64,000 nucleotides of DNA from Luteibacter rhizovicinus DSM 16549 (GCF_001887595.1 NZ_CP017480.1:1426001-1490000); one strand, 5' to 3'. Counted from the first letter of the stretch, positions 9,269-18,989 are shown. A program made the numbers and translations. Notes: generated by a model not told the origin, from the letters alone.

Positions 9269-10953
9269 ATGCATCCTTTGTGTGCGTAAGACGGCGCCAC
9301 ACGCTCCTTGGCATCTTCCTTGTCGCTGCTTGCACCAGCGTCGCCTCCGACGCGAGTACGGGCACCATGCTCACGACCATGACCTGGGGGCCATGTGCTC
9401 CCGAGCTGGTGGACCCGCATTGGTCGGCCGTACTCGGGGAGCGTCTCGAATGCGGCATCATGCCCGCCTGGCTCGACGCGGACGCACCGGAACGGGGTGC
9501 GCTCACGGTTGGCCTCGTTCGCTTCAAGGCAGGCGAAACCTCGCAGCGCCAGGGTTCCATCTTCTTCAACTTCGGCGGCCCTGGCGGCAATCCGCTGGAT
9601 TTCATGCCGAGCATCGCCTACCTATGGTCGACTCGCTCTGCCAATCATCCACTGGACGGCGACAAGCGTCGCCTGGCCGACCGCTACGACCTTGTCGCCG
9701 TCATTCCCAGGGGGCTGCGCGGCGGCACGCGCTTCGCCTGCCACGTCGCGGAATCGCAGGATGGACACGACCCCACCGTCGATCTTGCCGACTGGAACTG
9801 GGTAGGTTACGTCAGGGAGAGCCGCGCCTACGCCACCGGCTGTGCCGTCGATCCTCTGTTCGCCCATGTGGGTACCCTGCAACATGTCCGTGACATGGAA
9901 CAAGCGCGGATCGCACTGCACGAACCCGTGCTCAACTTTCTCGGATTCTCTTACGGTACGTGGGTGGGAGCGTTCTACAGCGCATCTTATCCCGCTCATG
10001 CGGGACGCATCGTGCTCGATTCCGCCATGAACTACGCCGGCAGCTTCGAGGATCAGGTCGCCGAAGAACCTTACGAGCGCCAGGCACTGTTCGCGCAAAC
10101 AGCACTGCGCCCTGCCCTTGCCAAGCCCACCGTCTACGGGCTCGGTACCGACGCTGGTACCGTCCTCGAACGAATGCGAAACATGCCTCATCGGGCACGG
10201 GAGGCGTGGCCCTCGCTGATCGACACACCGGAAGATCTCGTGGCGGCGCTGACCATGGCCGATTGGGTCCGGGAAGACGGTGAAAGCACGGGTGAGCGTC
10301 TTATCGCGCGAATGAAGGGCTATCGCTTCAGCAAGGATCCCGTCGTCGACGGCCAGATCCACGACGCCGCGAGAGCGTTCGCACCCCTGATCGAACGCGG
10401 CCGCATCAATGATCCGGAGACAGCCGCCCTGGTAGACTTGTCCGTCTACCATGCGGTCGCCTGCGGGGACACGCCGTGGCTGAAGAGCGCAAAAGCCCTG
10501 CGCAACATGGCGAATGAGATCGGCGACCGCTACCCGGCTTCGCACGGCGTACCCGTCACACTCGGGCTGACCTGCCTGCACTGGCCTTCCCCCCCGCGTT
10601 GGCGTCCGTCGTTGACCGCCCTTGCCGAGGCGCCGCCCATGCTCATGGTCCAGGCGGAGTTCGATCCGGCGACGCCGACGTCTGGCGCTATGCGTGCCTT
10701 CAACGCCTCGCCCAACGCCTATATGGTCCTCGCTCACGGCATGACTGGGCACGGCCTGTTCGGTACGTCGGCCACGCCATGTATCGAACGCGCCGTCGGC
10801 CGCTTCCTGCTCGAAGGCGAACTGCCTTCCCAACGCATGTCCGGCTGCAATTTCGTACCCTCGCCTCCAACACGGCACGTGCGCGACACCGGGGAGCTGA
10901 CGGACGAGCAATCCGTCCGCGATGAACTGCAACATCGGCTACGAAAGATGTAA
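9265..10953 (+). CDS. Exported alpha/beta hydrolase, TAP-like, copy 2 of 4 (probable lipoprotein)
   Basis: A 562-residue paralog of the preceding gene with the complete catalytic set: oxyanion motif GGPG, nucleophile elbow GFSYG, acidic motif FDPATP and His in TGHGLFG. The N-terminus differs from copy 1: a basic start and hydrophobic core end in LVAAC with Cys23, a plausible lipobox, so this copy may be membrane-anchored while its partner is soluble. The start codon overlaps the stop of copy 1. Conserved Cys residues in the mature region, for example in LECGIM and SATPCIE, suggest disulfides, which fits an extracytoplasmic location. A short-chain dehydrogenase gene follows after 29 bases. Confidence 0.83.
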   Translation: MNASFVCVRRRHTLLGIFLVAACTSVASDASTGTMLTTMTWGPCAPELVDPHWSAVLGERLECGIMPAWLDADAPERGALTVGLVRFKAGETSQRQGSIFFNFGGPGGNPLDFMPSIAYLWSTRSANHPLDGDKRRLADRYDLVAVIPRGLRGGTRFACHVAESQDGHDPTVDLADWNWVGYVRESRAYATGCAVDPLFAHVGTLQHVRDMEQARIALHEPVLNFLGFSYGTWVGAFYSASYPAHAGRIVLDSAMNYAGSFEDQVAEEPYERQALFAQTALRPALAKPTVYGLGTDAGTVLERMRNMPHRAREAWPSLIDTPEDLVAALTMADWVREDGESTGERLIARMKGYRFSKDPVVDGQIHDAARAFAPLIERGRINDPETAALVDLSVYHAVACGDTPWLKSAKALRNMANEIGDRYPASHGVPVTLGLTCLHWPSPPRWRPSLTALAEAPPMLMVQAEFDPATPTSGAMRAFNASPNAYMVLAHGMTGHGLFGTSATPCIERAVGRFLLEGELPSQRMSGCNFVPSPPTRHVRDTGELTDEQSVRDELQHRLRKM

Positions 10954-10982
10954 GGTCTTCCCATCCCACGCGGAATACGATC

Positions 10983-11759
10983 ATGCAGAGTCTCAGCGGG
11001 AAAATCGCCCTCGTGACAGGTGCCGCCAGTGGCATAGGACGCGCCATTGCTTCGTCCTATGCCAGGGCGGGGGCAACCGTCGTCGTGGCGGACATCGATG
11101 CCGACAAGGCCGGTGAGGTCGCGTCCATCCTCGGCGGCGGTGCCATCGGTGTCGCAATGGACGTCACCGATGAAGCCCAGGTCGAAGAAGGATTCTCCCG
11201 TACGCGACAGGATCTCGGCCCGGTCGATATTCTCGTCAGTAATGCCGGCGTCCAGATCATTTCTCCCTTGGTGGACTTTTCCTTCGCCGACTGGAAACGC
11301 ATGCTCGCCATCCACATGGATGGCGCCTTCCTGACCTCACGGGCCGCGATGCGACAGATGATCGCTTCGGGTCGCGGCGGTTCCATCATCCTGATGGGCT
11401 CGGCACACTCCCACGTGGCATCGAAGTTCAAGGCACCGTACGTGGCGGCTAAACACGGATTGCTCGGTCTGGCGCGCGTCATCGCGAAGGAGGGCGCCAA
11501 AGACAACATCCGTTCCAACGTCATCTGTCCGGGGTTCGTCAGGACACCACTGGTCGAAAAGCAGATTCCCGAGCAGGCCCGCGAGCTTGGCATCAGCGAA
11601 GAAGAGGTCATCCGTAACGTGATGCTCCGCGACACGGTAGACGGCGAATTCACCACACTGACTGATATCGCCGACACCGCACTCTTCCTGGCGGGTTTCG
11701 AGTCCAACGCGCTTACCGGTCAGTCGCTCGTCGTGACGCATGGCTGGCACATCCAGTGA
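10983..11759 (+). CDS. Short-chain dehydrogenase/reductase (3-hydroxybutyrate dehydrogenase-like)
   Basis: A 258-residue classical SDR with the Rossmann motif TGAASGIG (12-19), NAG at 87-89, and the catalytic Ser (140 or 143), Tyr153 and Lys157 (YVAAK). Asp37 and Asp39 after the second strand favour NAD over NADP. The C-terminal layout ([16 protein letters not shown] and the closing TGQSLVV) resembles D-3-hydroxybutyrate dehydrogenases, but substrate prediction within SDRs is unreliable. It is cytoplasmic, has no signal, and lies between the two pairs of exported hydrolases in the same direction, so co-transcription with the first pair is likely. Confidence 0.85.
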   Translation: MQSLSGKIALVTGAASGIGRAIASSYARAGATVVVADIDADKAGEVASILGGGAIGVAMDVTDEAQVEEGFSRTRQDLGPVDILVSNAGVQIISPLVDFSFADWKRMLAIHMDGAFLTSRAAMRQMIASGRGGSIILMGSAHSHVASKFKAPYVAAKHGLLGLARVIAKEGAKDNIRSNVICPGFVRTPLVEKQIPEQARELGISEEEVIRNVMLRDTVDGEFTTLTDIADTALFLAGFESNALTGQSLVVTHGWHIQ

Positions 11760-11899
11760 CAGTCACGGACTTCCCGTAGAACGAGAAGATGCTTACAACC
11801 GGCCCGGCGACGTGAGGATATTTGCAGCGGTGACCGCCGATGGGACCGACGGTCATCACCGCGTAATTTCGTGGTCTCTTCGTACCGGGACCCACGCAC

Positions 11900-13579
11900 A
11901 TGCACTTCGCCCATCGATCGCTCGTGGCCCTCGCCACGCTTGCCGGCCTGCCAGCATCCACTAGCGCCAACCCTGCCTCGACGCCTTCCATCGCCTGGGG
12001 CACCTGCGCCGATAGCTGGGTGGGCCGTGCGTCCACGACCCTCGGCGATCGCCTGCAATGCGGCAGCATCACTACGCCATTCGACCATCTTGCGCCCGAT
12101 GGCCGAACGATGACCATTGGCGTCATCCGTGTACGCGCATCCGATCCGACGCATCGTGAAGGCGCTATCTTCTTGAACATTGGGGGCCCTGGCACGCACC
12201 CAGGCGGGTTGCTTCGGTCGATGGGTGAGGCCTGGTCGGACATGGGCAGTGTGAACCCGGACGAAGTCGACAAGCGTCGACTCTCGCAGCGCTACGACCT
12301 GGTCGCCGTCATCCCTCGCGGCTTGCCCGGCAGCGGTGACCTGCATTGCGCGCCTGCACGTCCCGCCCCGCCTCACGCTTTCCTGCCAACTCATCTGGGC
12401 GACAACAACTGGCAAGTCATCCTCAACGGCACGCAGGCCACGGTAGACGCGTGCACGTCGATCCCGGAAGCTCGCTACGTCAACACCGAGCAACACGCCC
12501 ACGACATGGACATGGTCCGTCGCGCGCTCGGCGACGAGAGACTTCATTTCTATGGTATTTCTTACGGTGGCCTGGTGGGTGCCTGGTATGCCTCGCTGTA
12601 CCCGTCGCACACCGGTCGCCTGCTGCTCGACTCGAGCATGGACCTCATGCATGGATACCGCTCGGCGGCATACCTTTCGATGGTGGCGCAGCAGCACCGA
12701 TTCGACGAGGACGTCGTCGCGCCCGTGTTGCGCCATCCCGCTCGTTACGGGCTTGGCGACAGTAGCAACGCCGTCGCCAGCGAGATCGACGATCTTTCGC
12801 CCCGTGCACGCGAAGCCTGGGCAGGGCGCCTGGATTCACCCGTTGGCCTGGCCGCCGCGCTTCACCTGGCGGAGTGGCTGATCGCAGACAGCCTGCTTAC
12901 CAAGGAGGCCATGATGCGACGGATCGACCATACCGTGTTCAGCCATGACACGGCGCTCGACCAACGCATGCGCCTGGAAGCAAGCCAGCTTGCCCCCTTG
13001 CTCTACCCTCAGACGGAGACGTCGGCGCCGCATGTCACCGAACGCGAAGGCGAGTTCGTTCGTGTGGCCGTGGGTTGCAACGACTTTCCCTGGACACGAA
13101 GCGAAGCCGAGATTCGCGAATCGGCCCGACGCTACGCCGGACGCTACTTCAACTTCGTCGGCGACCAAACGCTCGAAGAGCTCGCCTGTACACGTTGGGG
13201 CGGGCCTCGCGCCCGACGTCCCGATCTTTCACGCCTGGGCCTCGCGACACCCTTTCTGCTGATTCAGTCGGAGAAAGATACCTCCACGCCGCTGGTAGGC
13301 GCGCAGCACATTCTCCACGCGTTCGCCAACGCTCGCATGCTTCTGGTACGGAACTCCAGTCTGCATGGCGTGTTCAATTTCACGAACTCGTCCTGCATCG
13401 AACGGACGGCGGCGCACTACCTTCTCACCGGTGAGCTGCCCGTCCTGCCATCGCGCGCATTCTCCTGTGACGACATCTTCGATCATCCCGTCGACGCATT
13501 GCCCGGCTCACATTCGTCCAGTGCGGGGCCGATAGCGATCGACGAGCCCGCGGAAACGTCCAGCCACGTGGAGCTATGA
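11900..13579 (+). CDS. Exported alpha/beta hydrolase, TAP-like, copy 3 of 4
   Basis: A 559-residue paralog with an N-terminal signal peptide (cleavage near TSANP). The oxyanion motif GGPG (NIGGPG), nucleophile elbow GISYG, acidic residue in EKDTSTP and His in SLHGVFN are all present, so it should be active. A 140-base gap separates it from the SDR, enough for its own promoter, although no convincing one was seen. It overlaps copy 4 by 4 bp, repeating the coupled-pair arrangement of copies 1 and 2. The PRGL/PRGLPG region after the second core strand is shared by copies 1-3 and marks them as one subfamily. Confidence 0.84.
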   Translation: MHFAHRSLVALATLAGLPASTSANPASTPSIAWGTCADSWVGRASTTLGDRLQCGSITTPFDHLAPDGRTMTIGVIRVRASDPTHREGAIFLNIGGPGTHPGGLLRSMGEAWSDMGSVNPDEVDKRRLSQRYDLVAVIPRGLPGSGDLHCAPARPAPPHAFLPTHLGDNNWQVILNGTQATVDACTSIPEARYVNTEQHAHDMDMVRRALGDERLHFYGISYGGLVGAWYASLYPSHTGRLLLDSSMDLMHGYRSAAYLSMVAQQHRFDEDVVAPVLRHPARYGLGDSSNAVASEIDDLSPRAREAWAGRLDSPVGLAAALHLAEWLIADSLLTKEAMMRRIDHTVFSHDTALDQRMRLEASQLAPLLYPQTETSAPHVTEREGEFVRVAVGCNDFPWTRSEAEIRESARRYAGRYFNFVGDQTLEELACTRWGGPRARRPDLSRLGLATPFLLIQSEKDTSTPLVGAQHILHAFANARMLLVRNSSLHGVFNFTNSSCIERTAAHYLLTGELPVLPSRAFSCDDIFDHPVDALPGSHSSSAGPIAIDEPAETSSHVEL

Positions 13580-15156
13580 TGAAGCACTCTTCGCTCGTGC
13601 TCCTTGCAGCCATCCTCCTGCCGACGCGGATGGTTTCCGCGGAATCCGTCGCTCCCCTGACCTGGACGCCCTGTGGGCCGGTCACGGCCTCCTCGAATGA
13701 CGTTTCTTCACGAACCGAATGCGCACGGTTACGCGTGCCTCGCGATTATGCTCAGCCGGAGGCGGCGACGCTCGACCTCGATGTCGTTCGTGTCGTCGCC
13801 GCCAGTGAGCGTGGCAATCGCCACGACGGCGTCGTGTTACTGGAGCCAGACGAATTCGCCGAGCCGGCGATCGTTGCCGTTCCAGCCATGGCCTCGACGT
13901 GGCTGGACGGCGATGGCTACTGGCGCGAGGCCGCGCGCCGACTCGATCTGGTGGGCCTGGCACAGCGTCGCATGGACGACGCCGGCGGCCGGGACTGCCT
14001 TTCCGCGACCTCACATCTGCCACGCCACGACTCCCTTGGAACCGACGGCACCCTTGGCAACATGACGACGGCCGGGAACCTCGCCCTCGCGATCGCCACC
14101 GCCTGCCAGAACGACACCATGCACGCACATATCGGGGTAGGACCTCGCATCGAAGACATGGAACGTCTGCGTGAAGCCCTTGGCCAGCCTGCCATCCATC
14201 TTATCGGCATCGGACGCGGCGGCTGGGTGGCTTCCCGCTACGCGGAACGCTATCCAAGGCATGTCGGGCGCATGTTGCTCGATAGCAGCTGGGACGCCGA
14301 TGGTTCCGTCGCCGAAGCGATGGAAGCGCGCGTCGAAGAGCGCGGGCGAACGATCCGCCGCGCTGTCGCCGCGCTCATCGCCGACCCCGCACGCTACCAT
14401 GGAGGAGACGACGTTGCCGCCATCCACCGACGGCTCGGACGACTGCCCCCGCTGGCTTATGCGACATGGACGCGACACATCGTCGACGCGGACGACCTGG
14501 CCGCGGTGCTTGTCCTTGGAACGCTCTCGGCTCGCCATGCCACGATGTCGACACCGGTTCTTCGTAACGCGCTGGTCTCCGCCGAACGCGTCGTCGACAT
14601 CGATGTCGACGTGCCCATTCGGCGTTCGGCAGGGTGGATGCTCGATCGGCTCGACGCCGATCGGTCGGGTGATCCTTACGGATTCGGCCCTCGCGCGTCG
14701 AACGCATCCCCGGCGCTGACAGCCAGCGTGTTCGCTACGCGTTGCAACGATGGTTCATGGGGCAGCGATCGCTCTTACTGGCGTACTCGTACGCGCGACC
14801 TACGCGCCACCTGGCCGTCCGCCGTTGGCAACGAATCCTTCCAGGGCATGGTCTGCAGCGAATGGCCCACGGCGTTCGCACCTTCGTCGGTCCCGGATCT
14901 GGTGGGCGCCCCGCCCTTCCTGATGGTCCATGCGGAATTCGACGACGAAGCCCCCCTGCGTCCGGCGGCGATGATGCTCCAGGGGCACGCTAACGCGAGC
15001 ATGGTCGTCGCACGTAACCTGCGGGCGCATGGCGTGCTTGCGCGTCGCGACCGGGCCTGCGTATCCGAGCTGGCCGGTCGCTTTCTGGTCGACGGCACGC
15101 TTCCCGCGGCCAAGCTGAGCAATTGCCGCCTGCCCCTGCAACCCACGATGCCCTGA
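13576..15156 (+). CDS. TAP-like hydrolase paralog with missing catalytic Ser and oxyanion motif (copy 4)
   Basis: A 526-residue protein with a signal peptide ending near VSAES and clear colinearity with the three preceding hydrolases (TWTPCGP start, YPRHVGRMLLDSSWD after the elbow, Cys-containing C-terminus). The nucleophile elbow reads GIGRG: Gly213, codon GGA at 14212-14214, stands where the paralogs have Ser. The GGPG oxyanion motif is replaced by PDEFAEP (91-97). The acidic residue (FDDEAP) and His (RAHGVLA) remain. The frame is intact and full-length, so this looks like a maintained pseudoenzyme, not a decayed gene. It may bind the same ligands, act as a partner of copy 3, or have a new role. 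It is translationally coupled to copy 3. Confidence 0.85.
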   Translation: MMKHSSLVLLAAILLPTRMVSAESVAPLTWTPCGPVTASSNDVSSRTECARLRVPRDYAQPEAATLDLDVVRVVAASERGNRHDGVVLLEPDEFAEPAIVAVPAMASTWLDGDGYWREAARRLDLVGLAQRRMDDAGGRDCLSATSHLPRHDSLGTDGTLGNMTTAGNLALAIATACQNDTMHAHIGVGPRIEDMERLREALGQPAIHLIGIGRGGWVASRYAERYPRHVGRMLLDSSWDADGSVAEAMEARVEERGRTIRRAVAALIADPARYHGGDDVAAIHRRLGRLPPLAYATWTRHIVDADDLAAVLVLGTLSARHATMSTPVLRNALVSAERVVDIDVDVPIRRSAGWMLDRLDADRSGDPYGFGPRASNASPALTASVFATRCNDGSWGSDRSYWRTRTRDLRATWPSAVGNESFQGMVCSEWPTAFAPSSVPDLVGAPPFLMVHAEFDDEAPLRPAAMMLQGHANASMVVARNLRAHGVLARRDRACVSELAGRFLVDGTLPAAKLSNCRLPLQPTMP

Positions 15157-15161
15157 AGCCG

Positions 15162-15190
15162 GCGCGCAGATCAGAACATGATCTGCGCGC
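15162..15190. terminator. Hairpin between convergent genes (12-bp perfect arms)
   Basis: GCGCGCAGATCA, a 5-base loop and TGATCTGCGCGC form a perfect 12-bp stem in the 14-base gap between the fourth hydrolase and the convergent porin, overlapping the porin stop codon. It lacks a clear T-run on either side, so it may be a shared bidirectional transcript-end hairpin and not a strong intrinsic terminator. Confidence 0.5.
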
Positions 15191-16358
15191 GTACCTCGAC
15201 AACACGCGGATCGACGCGAACGTCGCGTCGGTCGCTGATCGCGCGAACGTAGTTTCCCTGCAGCTTGAGGTATCTGGTGAGATACCAGTTGGCCCCGAGC
15301 GTCCAGTCATGTTCCGTGCCGCCCAGTGTCGGGCCGTCGTCGAGATCCAGCGTGCTGTATCGAATCAGGAACTCGAGGGCTCCCCACGACCCCTTCGGCG
15401 ACACGTCGGCGACGTTGCCGCCGCTGTAGCTCCGGGATTCACCGGTGGCGACCCAGCTTCCGAAGGTGTACCAGCCATGGGCGTCATAGGCAGGCTTGTT
15501 CTCGAGTTTCACCTTCGCGTCGAGATACTCGCTCTGCACCGACCAGGGCCCGTGAATCCAGAGGCCTTCGAGCCCACGGCGGTCGACATGGTCGGTCACG
15601 CTCAGCACGCCGGAATCGATCAGCCGCTGGGTGGCCAGTCCCGCTTCGGGCAACGCGCGCAGGCGCACGTTCGGCGGTGTGTAGCGACCGCGGCCGTCGG
15701 TCGTGCCATAGGGCGTCTCCCGTGACACCGAGCCGCCGAGATGCAGGACGTTGCCCGGCTCGTTAAGCGGCGTCCACGCCGCGCGTCCCGCGACCATGCG
15801 GCCGTCGAGATCACCCTGGAGATTGCCGCCGTGGTAGTAACCCAACTGCACCAGGTAAGCCTTGCGCGTCAACGCCCAGTCGACGCCGATACGCCTGTTC
15901 GCATAAACCGCTTGCATGGGCAGCGACGGCTCGAGGAACGATGTGGAACCGGTGCTGGTATTGCCTTCGAAACCGACCGGCGTCTTCATGAAACCGACGC
16001 GCACCGCGCCGTAGTCGTCACCGAGGACGGCCTTGCTCTGCAGGCGAAAGAACGTGTCCAGCCAGGTGTGGGTCTGGAAGTCGAAGACGACGGTCGCGTC
16101 GTAGACGCCTTTCTTGCGGACAAAGAAACCGAATTCCTTGCGCCGGTTCGTTTGGGCATCCTCGTAAAGCCCGTCATCGTGTGAAAAACGATCGACGTCG
16201 TATTGGTACTTCACGGACAGACCAAGATCCGTACCATCGGCGAACACGTAGTGGGTCGGCCAGTTGCTGCGCCAGTCGTATTGATTGCCCGGTGCGTCGG
16301 TGGCGAACGCGAACACGGGCGCAATCAGCGCCAGGGCACTGAGGGCGATCTTCTTCAT
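15171..16358 (-). CDS. Phosphate-selective porin, OprO/OprP family
   Basis: A 395-residue outer-membrane protein with a signal peptide (MKKIALSALALIAPVFAFA) and a mature part made of alternating amphipathic strands. It ends in Phe (AQIMF), the usual signal for outer-membrane insertion. Family-like patches include LGLSVKYQYDVDRFSHDDG and the terminal strand region WTLGANWYLTRYLKLQGNY. The OprO/P family forms trimeric anion channels, often for phosphate or polyphosphate. No Pho box was identified upstream, so induction by phosphate limitation is only a possibility. It is a monocistronic gene reading toward the hydrolase cluster. Confidence 0.85.
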   Translation of the reverse strand: MKKIALSALALIAPVFAFATDAPGNQYDWRSNWPTHYVFADGTDLGLSVKYQYDVDRFSHDDGLYEDAQTNRRKEFGFFVRKKGVYDATVVFDFQTHTWLDTFFRLQSKAVLGDDYGAVRVGFMKTPVGFEGNTSTGSTSFLEPSLPMQAVYANRRIGVDWALTRKAYLVQLGYYHGGNLQGDLDGRMVAGRAAWTPLNEPGNVLHLGGSVSRETPYGTTDGRGRYTPPNVRLRALPEAGLATQRLIDSGVLSVTDHVDRRGLEGLWIHGPWSVQSEYLDAKVKLENKPAYDAHGWYTFGSWVATGESRSYSGGNVADVSPKGSWGALEFLIRYSTLDLDDGPTLGGTEHDWTLGANWYLTRYLKLQGNYVRAISDRRDVRVDPRVVEVRAQIMF

Positions 16359-16459
16359 GAGGTTGCCCCTCCCAGGGCTCAGCTGGCGGCACCAGCCGAT
16401 ACATCGGGAAGGACTATAGCGTGACCTTGCGAATTCGTTAACTCTTGCGGGCCGAGCGC

Positions 16460-16484
16460 AAAAAAAGGGGCGCCGAAGCGCCCC
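16460..16484 (-). terminator. Rho-independent terminator of glnA
   Basis: On the minus strand the sequence reads GGGGCGC, loop TTCG, GCGCCCC, followed by seven T residues. The stem is a perfect 7 bp with a stable UUCG tetraloop, and it lies 30 bases past the glnA stop codon. Confidence 0.9.
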
Positions 16485-16513
16485 TCTCTCCTCACCCCGA
16501 GTTGTGAACGCGA

Positions 16514-17926
16514 TCAGATCGCGTAGTACATCTGGAACTCGAGCGGGTGGGTGCTCGCGCGGTAGCGGGTCACTTCCTGCATCTTCAGGGCGATGTAGCC
16601 ATCGATGAAGTCGTCAGTGAAGACGCCACCGGCCTTGAGGAACTCGCGATCCTTGTCGAGGGCGACAAGCGCTTCGTCCAGGCTGGCGCAGACCTGCGGG
16701 ATGTTCTTCTCTTCTTCCGGCGGCAGGTCGTAGAGATCCTTGTCGGCCGGTGCACCCGGGTCGATCTTGTTCAGGATGCCGTCCAGACCGGCCATCATCA
16801 GCACGGTGAAGGTCAGGTAGCCCGACTGCATCGGGTCCGGGAAGCGGATCTCGATGCGACGACCCTTCGGGCTCGACACGTACGGGATACGGCAGGAGGC
16901 CGAACGGTTGCGTGCCGAGTAAGCGAGCATCACCGGTGCTTCGAAGCCCGGAACCAGGCGCTTGTAGCTGTTGGTCGTCGAGTTGGCGAAGGCATTGATC
17001 GCGCGGGCATGCTTGAAGATGCCGCCGATGTACCACAGCGCCGTCTGCGACAGGCCGCCGTAGAGGTCGCCGGCGAACAGGTTCTCGCCGTTCTTCGACA
17101 GCGACTGGTGCACGTGCATGCCCGAGCCATTGTCACCGACGATCGGCTTCGGCATGAAGGTCACCGTCTTGCCCGCCTGGTGGGCGACGTTCTTGATGAC
17201 GTACTTCATCGTCATCAGTTCGTCGGCCTTCTTCACCAGGGTGTTGAAGCGCGTACCGATTTCGCACTGGCCCGCGTTGGCGACTTCGTGGTGGTGTACT
17301 TCGACCACCTGGCCGAGCGACTCGAGCACCTTGCACATGTCGGCGCGCAGGTCGCCGAGGCTGTCCACGGGCGCCACCGGGAAGTAACCGCCCTTCACGC
17401 CCGGACGATGACCCGTATTGGTGCCGTCGTACTTGTAGCGCGACGACCAGGCCGCTTCTTCGGAGCCGATCTCGTAGAACACGCGGCCCATGTCGTTCTG
17501 CCAGCGGACCGAATCGAAGATGAAGAACTCGGGTTCCGGACCGAAGAAGGCCGTATCGGCGATGCCGGTCGACTTCAGGTAGGCCTCGGCGCGCTTGGCG
17601 ATCGAGCGAGGGTCGCGGCCATAGGCCTGCATGGTGCTCGGCTCGAGCACGTCGCAGTGCAGGATCAGCTGCTTGTGCGCGCTGAACGGATCGAGGTGGG
17701 CGGTTTCCGGATCCGGCATGAGGACCATGTCGGACTCGTTGATGCCCTTCCAGCCGGCGATCGACGAACCGTCGAACATCTTGCCGTCTTCAAAGGTGCT
17801 CTCGTCGATGGCGTGAGCAGGAAAGGTCGTGTGATGGTGCTTGCCGAGGATGTCGGCGAAGCGGAAATCAACGAACTCGATTTCCTCGTCCTGGATCAGG
17901 TTCAGCACTTTCGAAGCGGCGGACAT
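16514..17926 (-). CDS. glnA: Glutamine synthetase type I
   Basis: This enzyme makes glutamine from glutamate, ammonia and ATP and is the main ammonia-assimilating enzyme of the cytoplasm. The 470-residue product matches GSI-beta: beta-grasp N-terminal domain, then the catalytic domain with the glutamate-binding [10 protein letters not shown] patch, the ATP-binding [10 protein letters not shown] region and the NRSASCRIP segment. Tyr399 in [10 protein letters not shown] is the adenylylation site, so activity is probably controlled by GlnE. The ATG at 17926 is preferred over the upstream in-frame start at 17956 because family similarity ([10 protein letters not shown]) begins there and a GAGG lies just before it. 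Transcription is predicted from a sigma-54/NtrC promoter directly upstream. The terminator at 16460-16484 makes it monocistronic. Confidence 0.98.
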   Translation of the reverse strand: MSAASKVLNLIQDEEIEFVDFRFADILGKHHHTTFPAHAIDESTFEDGKMFDGSSIAGWKGINESDMVLMPDPETAHLDPFSAHKQLILHCDVLEPSTMQAYGRDPRSIAKRAEAYLKSTGIADTAFFGPEPEFFIFDSVRWQNDMGRVFYEIGSEEAAWSSRYKYDGTNTGHRPGVKGGYFPVAPVDSLGDLRADMCKVLESLGQVVEVHHHEVANAGQCEIGTRFNTLVKKADELMTMKYVIKNVAHQAGKTVTFMPKPIVGDNGSGMHVHQSLSKNGENLFAGDLYGGLSQTALWYIGGIFKHARAINAFANSTTNSYKRLVPGFEAPVMLAYSARNRSASCRIPYVSSPKGRRIEIRFPDPMQSGYLTFTVLMMAGLDGILNKIDPGAPADKDLYDLPPEEEKNIPQVCASLDEALVALDKDREFLKAGGVFTDDFIDGYIALKMQEVTRYRASTHPLEFQMYYAI

Positions 17927-17958
17927 AAAAACCTCGGGTAGGTGGGCGGAGTCCATTT

Positions 17959-17975
17959 AGCAATCGCCATGCCAG
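17959..17975 (-). promoter_or_regulatory. Sigma-54 (-24/-12) promoter of glnA
   Basis: Read on the minus strand the sequence is CTGGCATGGCGATTGCT. It fits the consensus YTGGCACG-N4-TTGCW with one mismatch and exact spacing between the GG (-24) and GC (-12) elements. The start point would be near 17949, about 23 bases before the glnA start codon. Confidence 0.85.
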
Positions 17976-18037
17976 CAGTACCGCCATCGACGGGGCCGCC
18001 AGGACCAAGCTTTCGCATCATAGAACGGCTGTGAGGC

Positions 18038-18076
18038 CGATGTGCAAATGCACCAAAGTGGTGCATTTGCACATCG
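18038..18076. promoter_or_regulatory. NtrC enhancer site of glnA with 18-bp palindrome arms
   Basis: The core TGCACCA-AAG-TGGTGCA (18049-18065) is a perfect NtrC (NRI) box. The symmetry continues outward to 18 bp per arm around the AAG spacer, much longer than NtrC needs. Its centre at 18057 is about 108 bases upstream of the predicted transcription start, the classical enhancer distance for glnA. Confidence 0.88.
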
Positions 18077-18194
18077 CTTGCACCAGTCACTGGCCTGGAG
18101 CAGGTACGGCCACCCGTCCCACCAGACGCCTTGGCGTTCCTAAAAGGGATCGAACAGTTTCGCCGTCCCATCCATCCCGGGAAGAAGCACCAGC

Positions 18195-18989
18195 TCAGTC
18201 ATGCAATGCGACGCCCGGCCCCACGACGAAAACGAAGATGGCGGCAGTGAGCACGGCACCGACGATCCACCCCCATGAGGTTTGCCAAGGCTCGGCACGA
18301 GTCGCCTCGGCCCTGGCAGATTCCGTCAAAGCCGGCACGAAAAGCAGACCGAGCATGCACCCGAAACCGCCGGTCACTCCCACCAGAAAGAAGAGGTTCG
18401 TCAGGGGATTCATCGCTGCACCCGCAGCGAGCGGCAAGCCGCCGGCAAGGTAGGCGGGCCAGGTCAGGCGAGGGAGGGTGTGCCGTCCGATGGAAACGCT
18501 ATCCAGTCGCCTGGCGAGGGATACCGAAGCGAGGCGAAGTGACATGTAGTAGCCCGCCGCGCCCAGGTCGGCCAGGCCGATACGCCAGGCGATGTGCGGC
18601 TCCCATCCGGCAATCACCACGGCCAGGTCGCCGAAGTCGAGCACCCCCGAGTACACGGCATAGCCGGTGCCATTGAGCAGGTTGATCGTGGCGAACAGCC
18701 AGAGAAAATACGACCCGGGGCCAAACGTCGTGAGGCGTCGAAACCACGCCATCGCAATCGCACCCAGGATGAGGTTCACCAGCGGACCAGCCAGGGCGAC
18801 CACGCGACTGACCGCGCCCTGCGAGCTCAAGGCGACCGTCGTCAGTTGGACAGGCGTGGCGTCATCGAAGAACAGCATCGCTACGCCATGCCCCAGCACT
18901 TCATGACACATGTCCATCGCGGCATAGGCGACAACGGCAAGGGATGCCGTCGTGGCGAGACCTCCCGTCGATCGCGTCATGGTGTCCAT
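18195..18989 (-). CDS. Multipass membrane protein with HExxxH motif (M50-like?)
   Basis: A 264-residue integral membrane protein with about six or seven hydrophobic segments. The first transmembrane region contains MCHEVLGHG: His29, Glu30 and His34, that is HExxxH with a Gly before the second His. This recalls site-2-protease-like M50 membrane metalloproteases (HExxH), but with one extra residue, so the metal geometry is uncertain. A second conserved-looking patch, LAGPLVNLILGAIAM, resembles the NPDG/NxxxG region of M50 proteins in position. I do not recognise a specific family, and function is unassigned. It is transcribed away from the DUF4034-like pair, with 98 bases between the starts. 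Confidence 0.6.
   Translation of the reverse strand: MDTMTRSTGGLATTASLAVVAYAAMDMCHEVLGHGVAMLFFDDATPVQLTTVALSSQGAVSRVVALAGPLVNLILGAIAMAWFRRLTTFGPGSYFLWLFATINLLNGTGYAVYSGVLDFGDLAVVIAGWEPHIAWRIGLADLGAAGYYMSLRLASVSLARRLDSVSIGRHTLPRLTWPAYLAGGLPLAAGAAMNPLTNLFFLVGVTGGFGCMLGLLFVPALTESARAEATRAEPWQTSWGWIVGAVLTAAIFVFVVGPGVALHD

Noticed and set aside
9622..10935. 437-codon minus-strand frame opposite hydrolase copy 2
   Set aside because: Shadow of a hydrolase gene with signal peptide and catalytic motifs on the other strand.
16547..17941. 464-codon open frame opposite glnA
   Set aside because: It is antisense to a certain gene, has no family similarity and no ribosome binding site.
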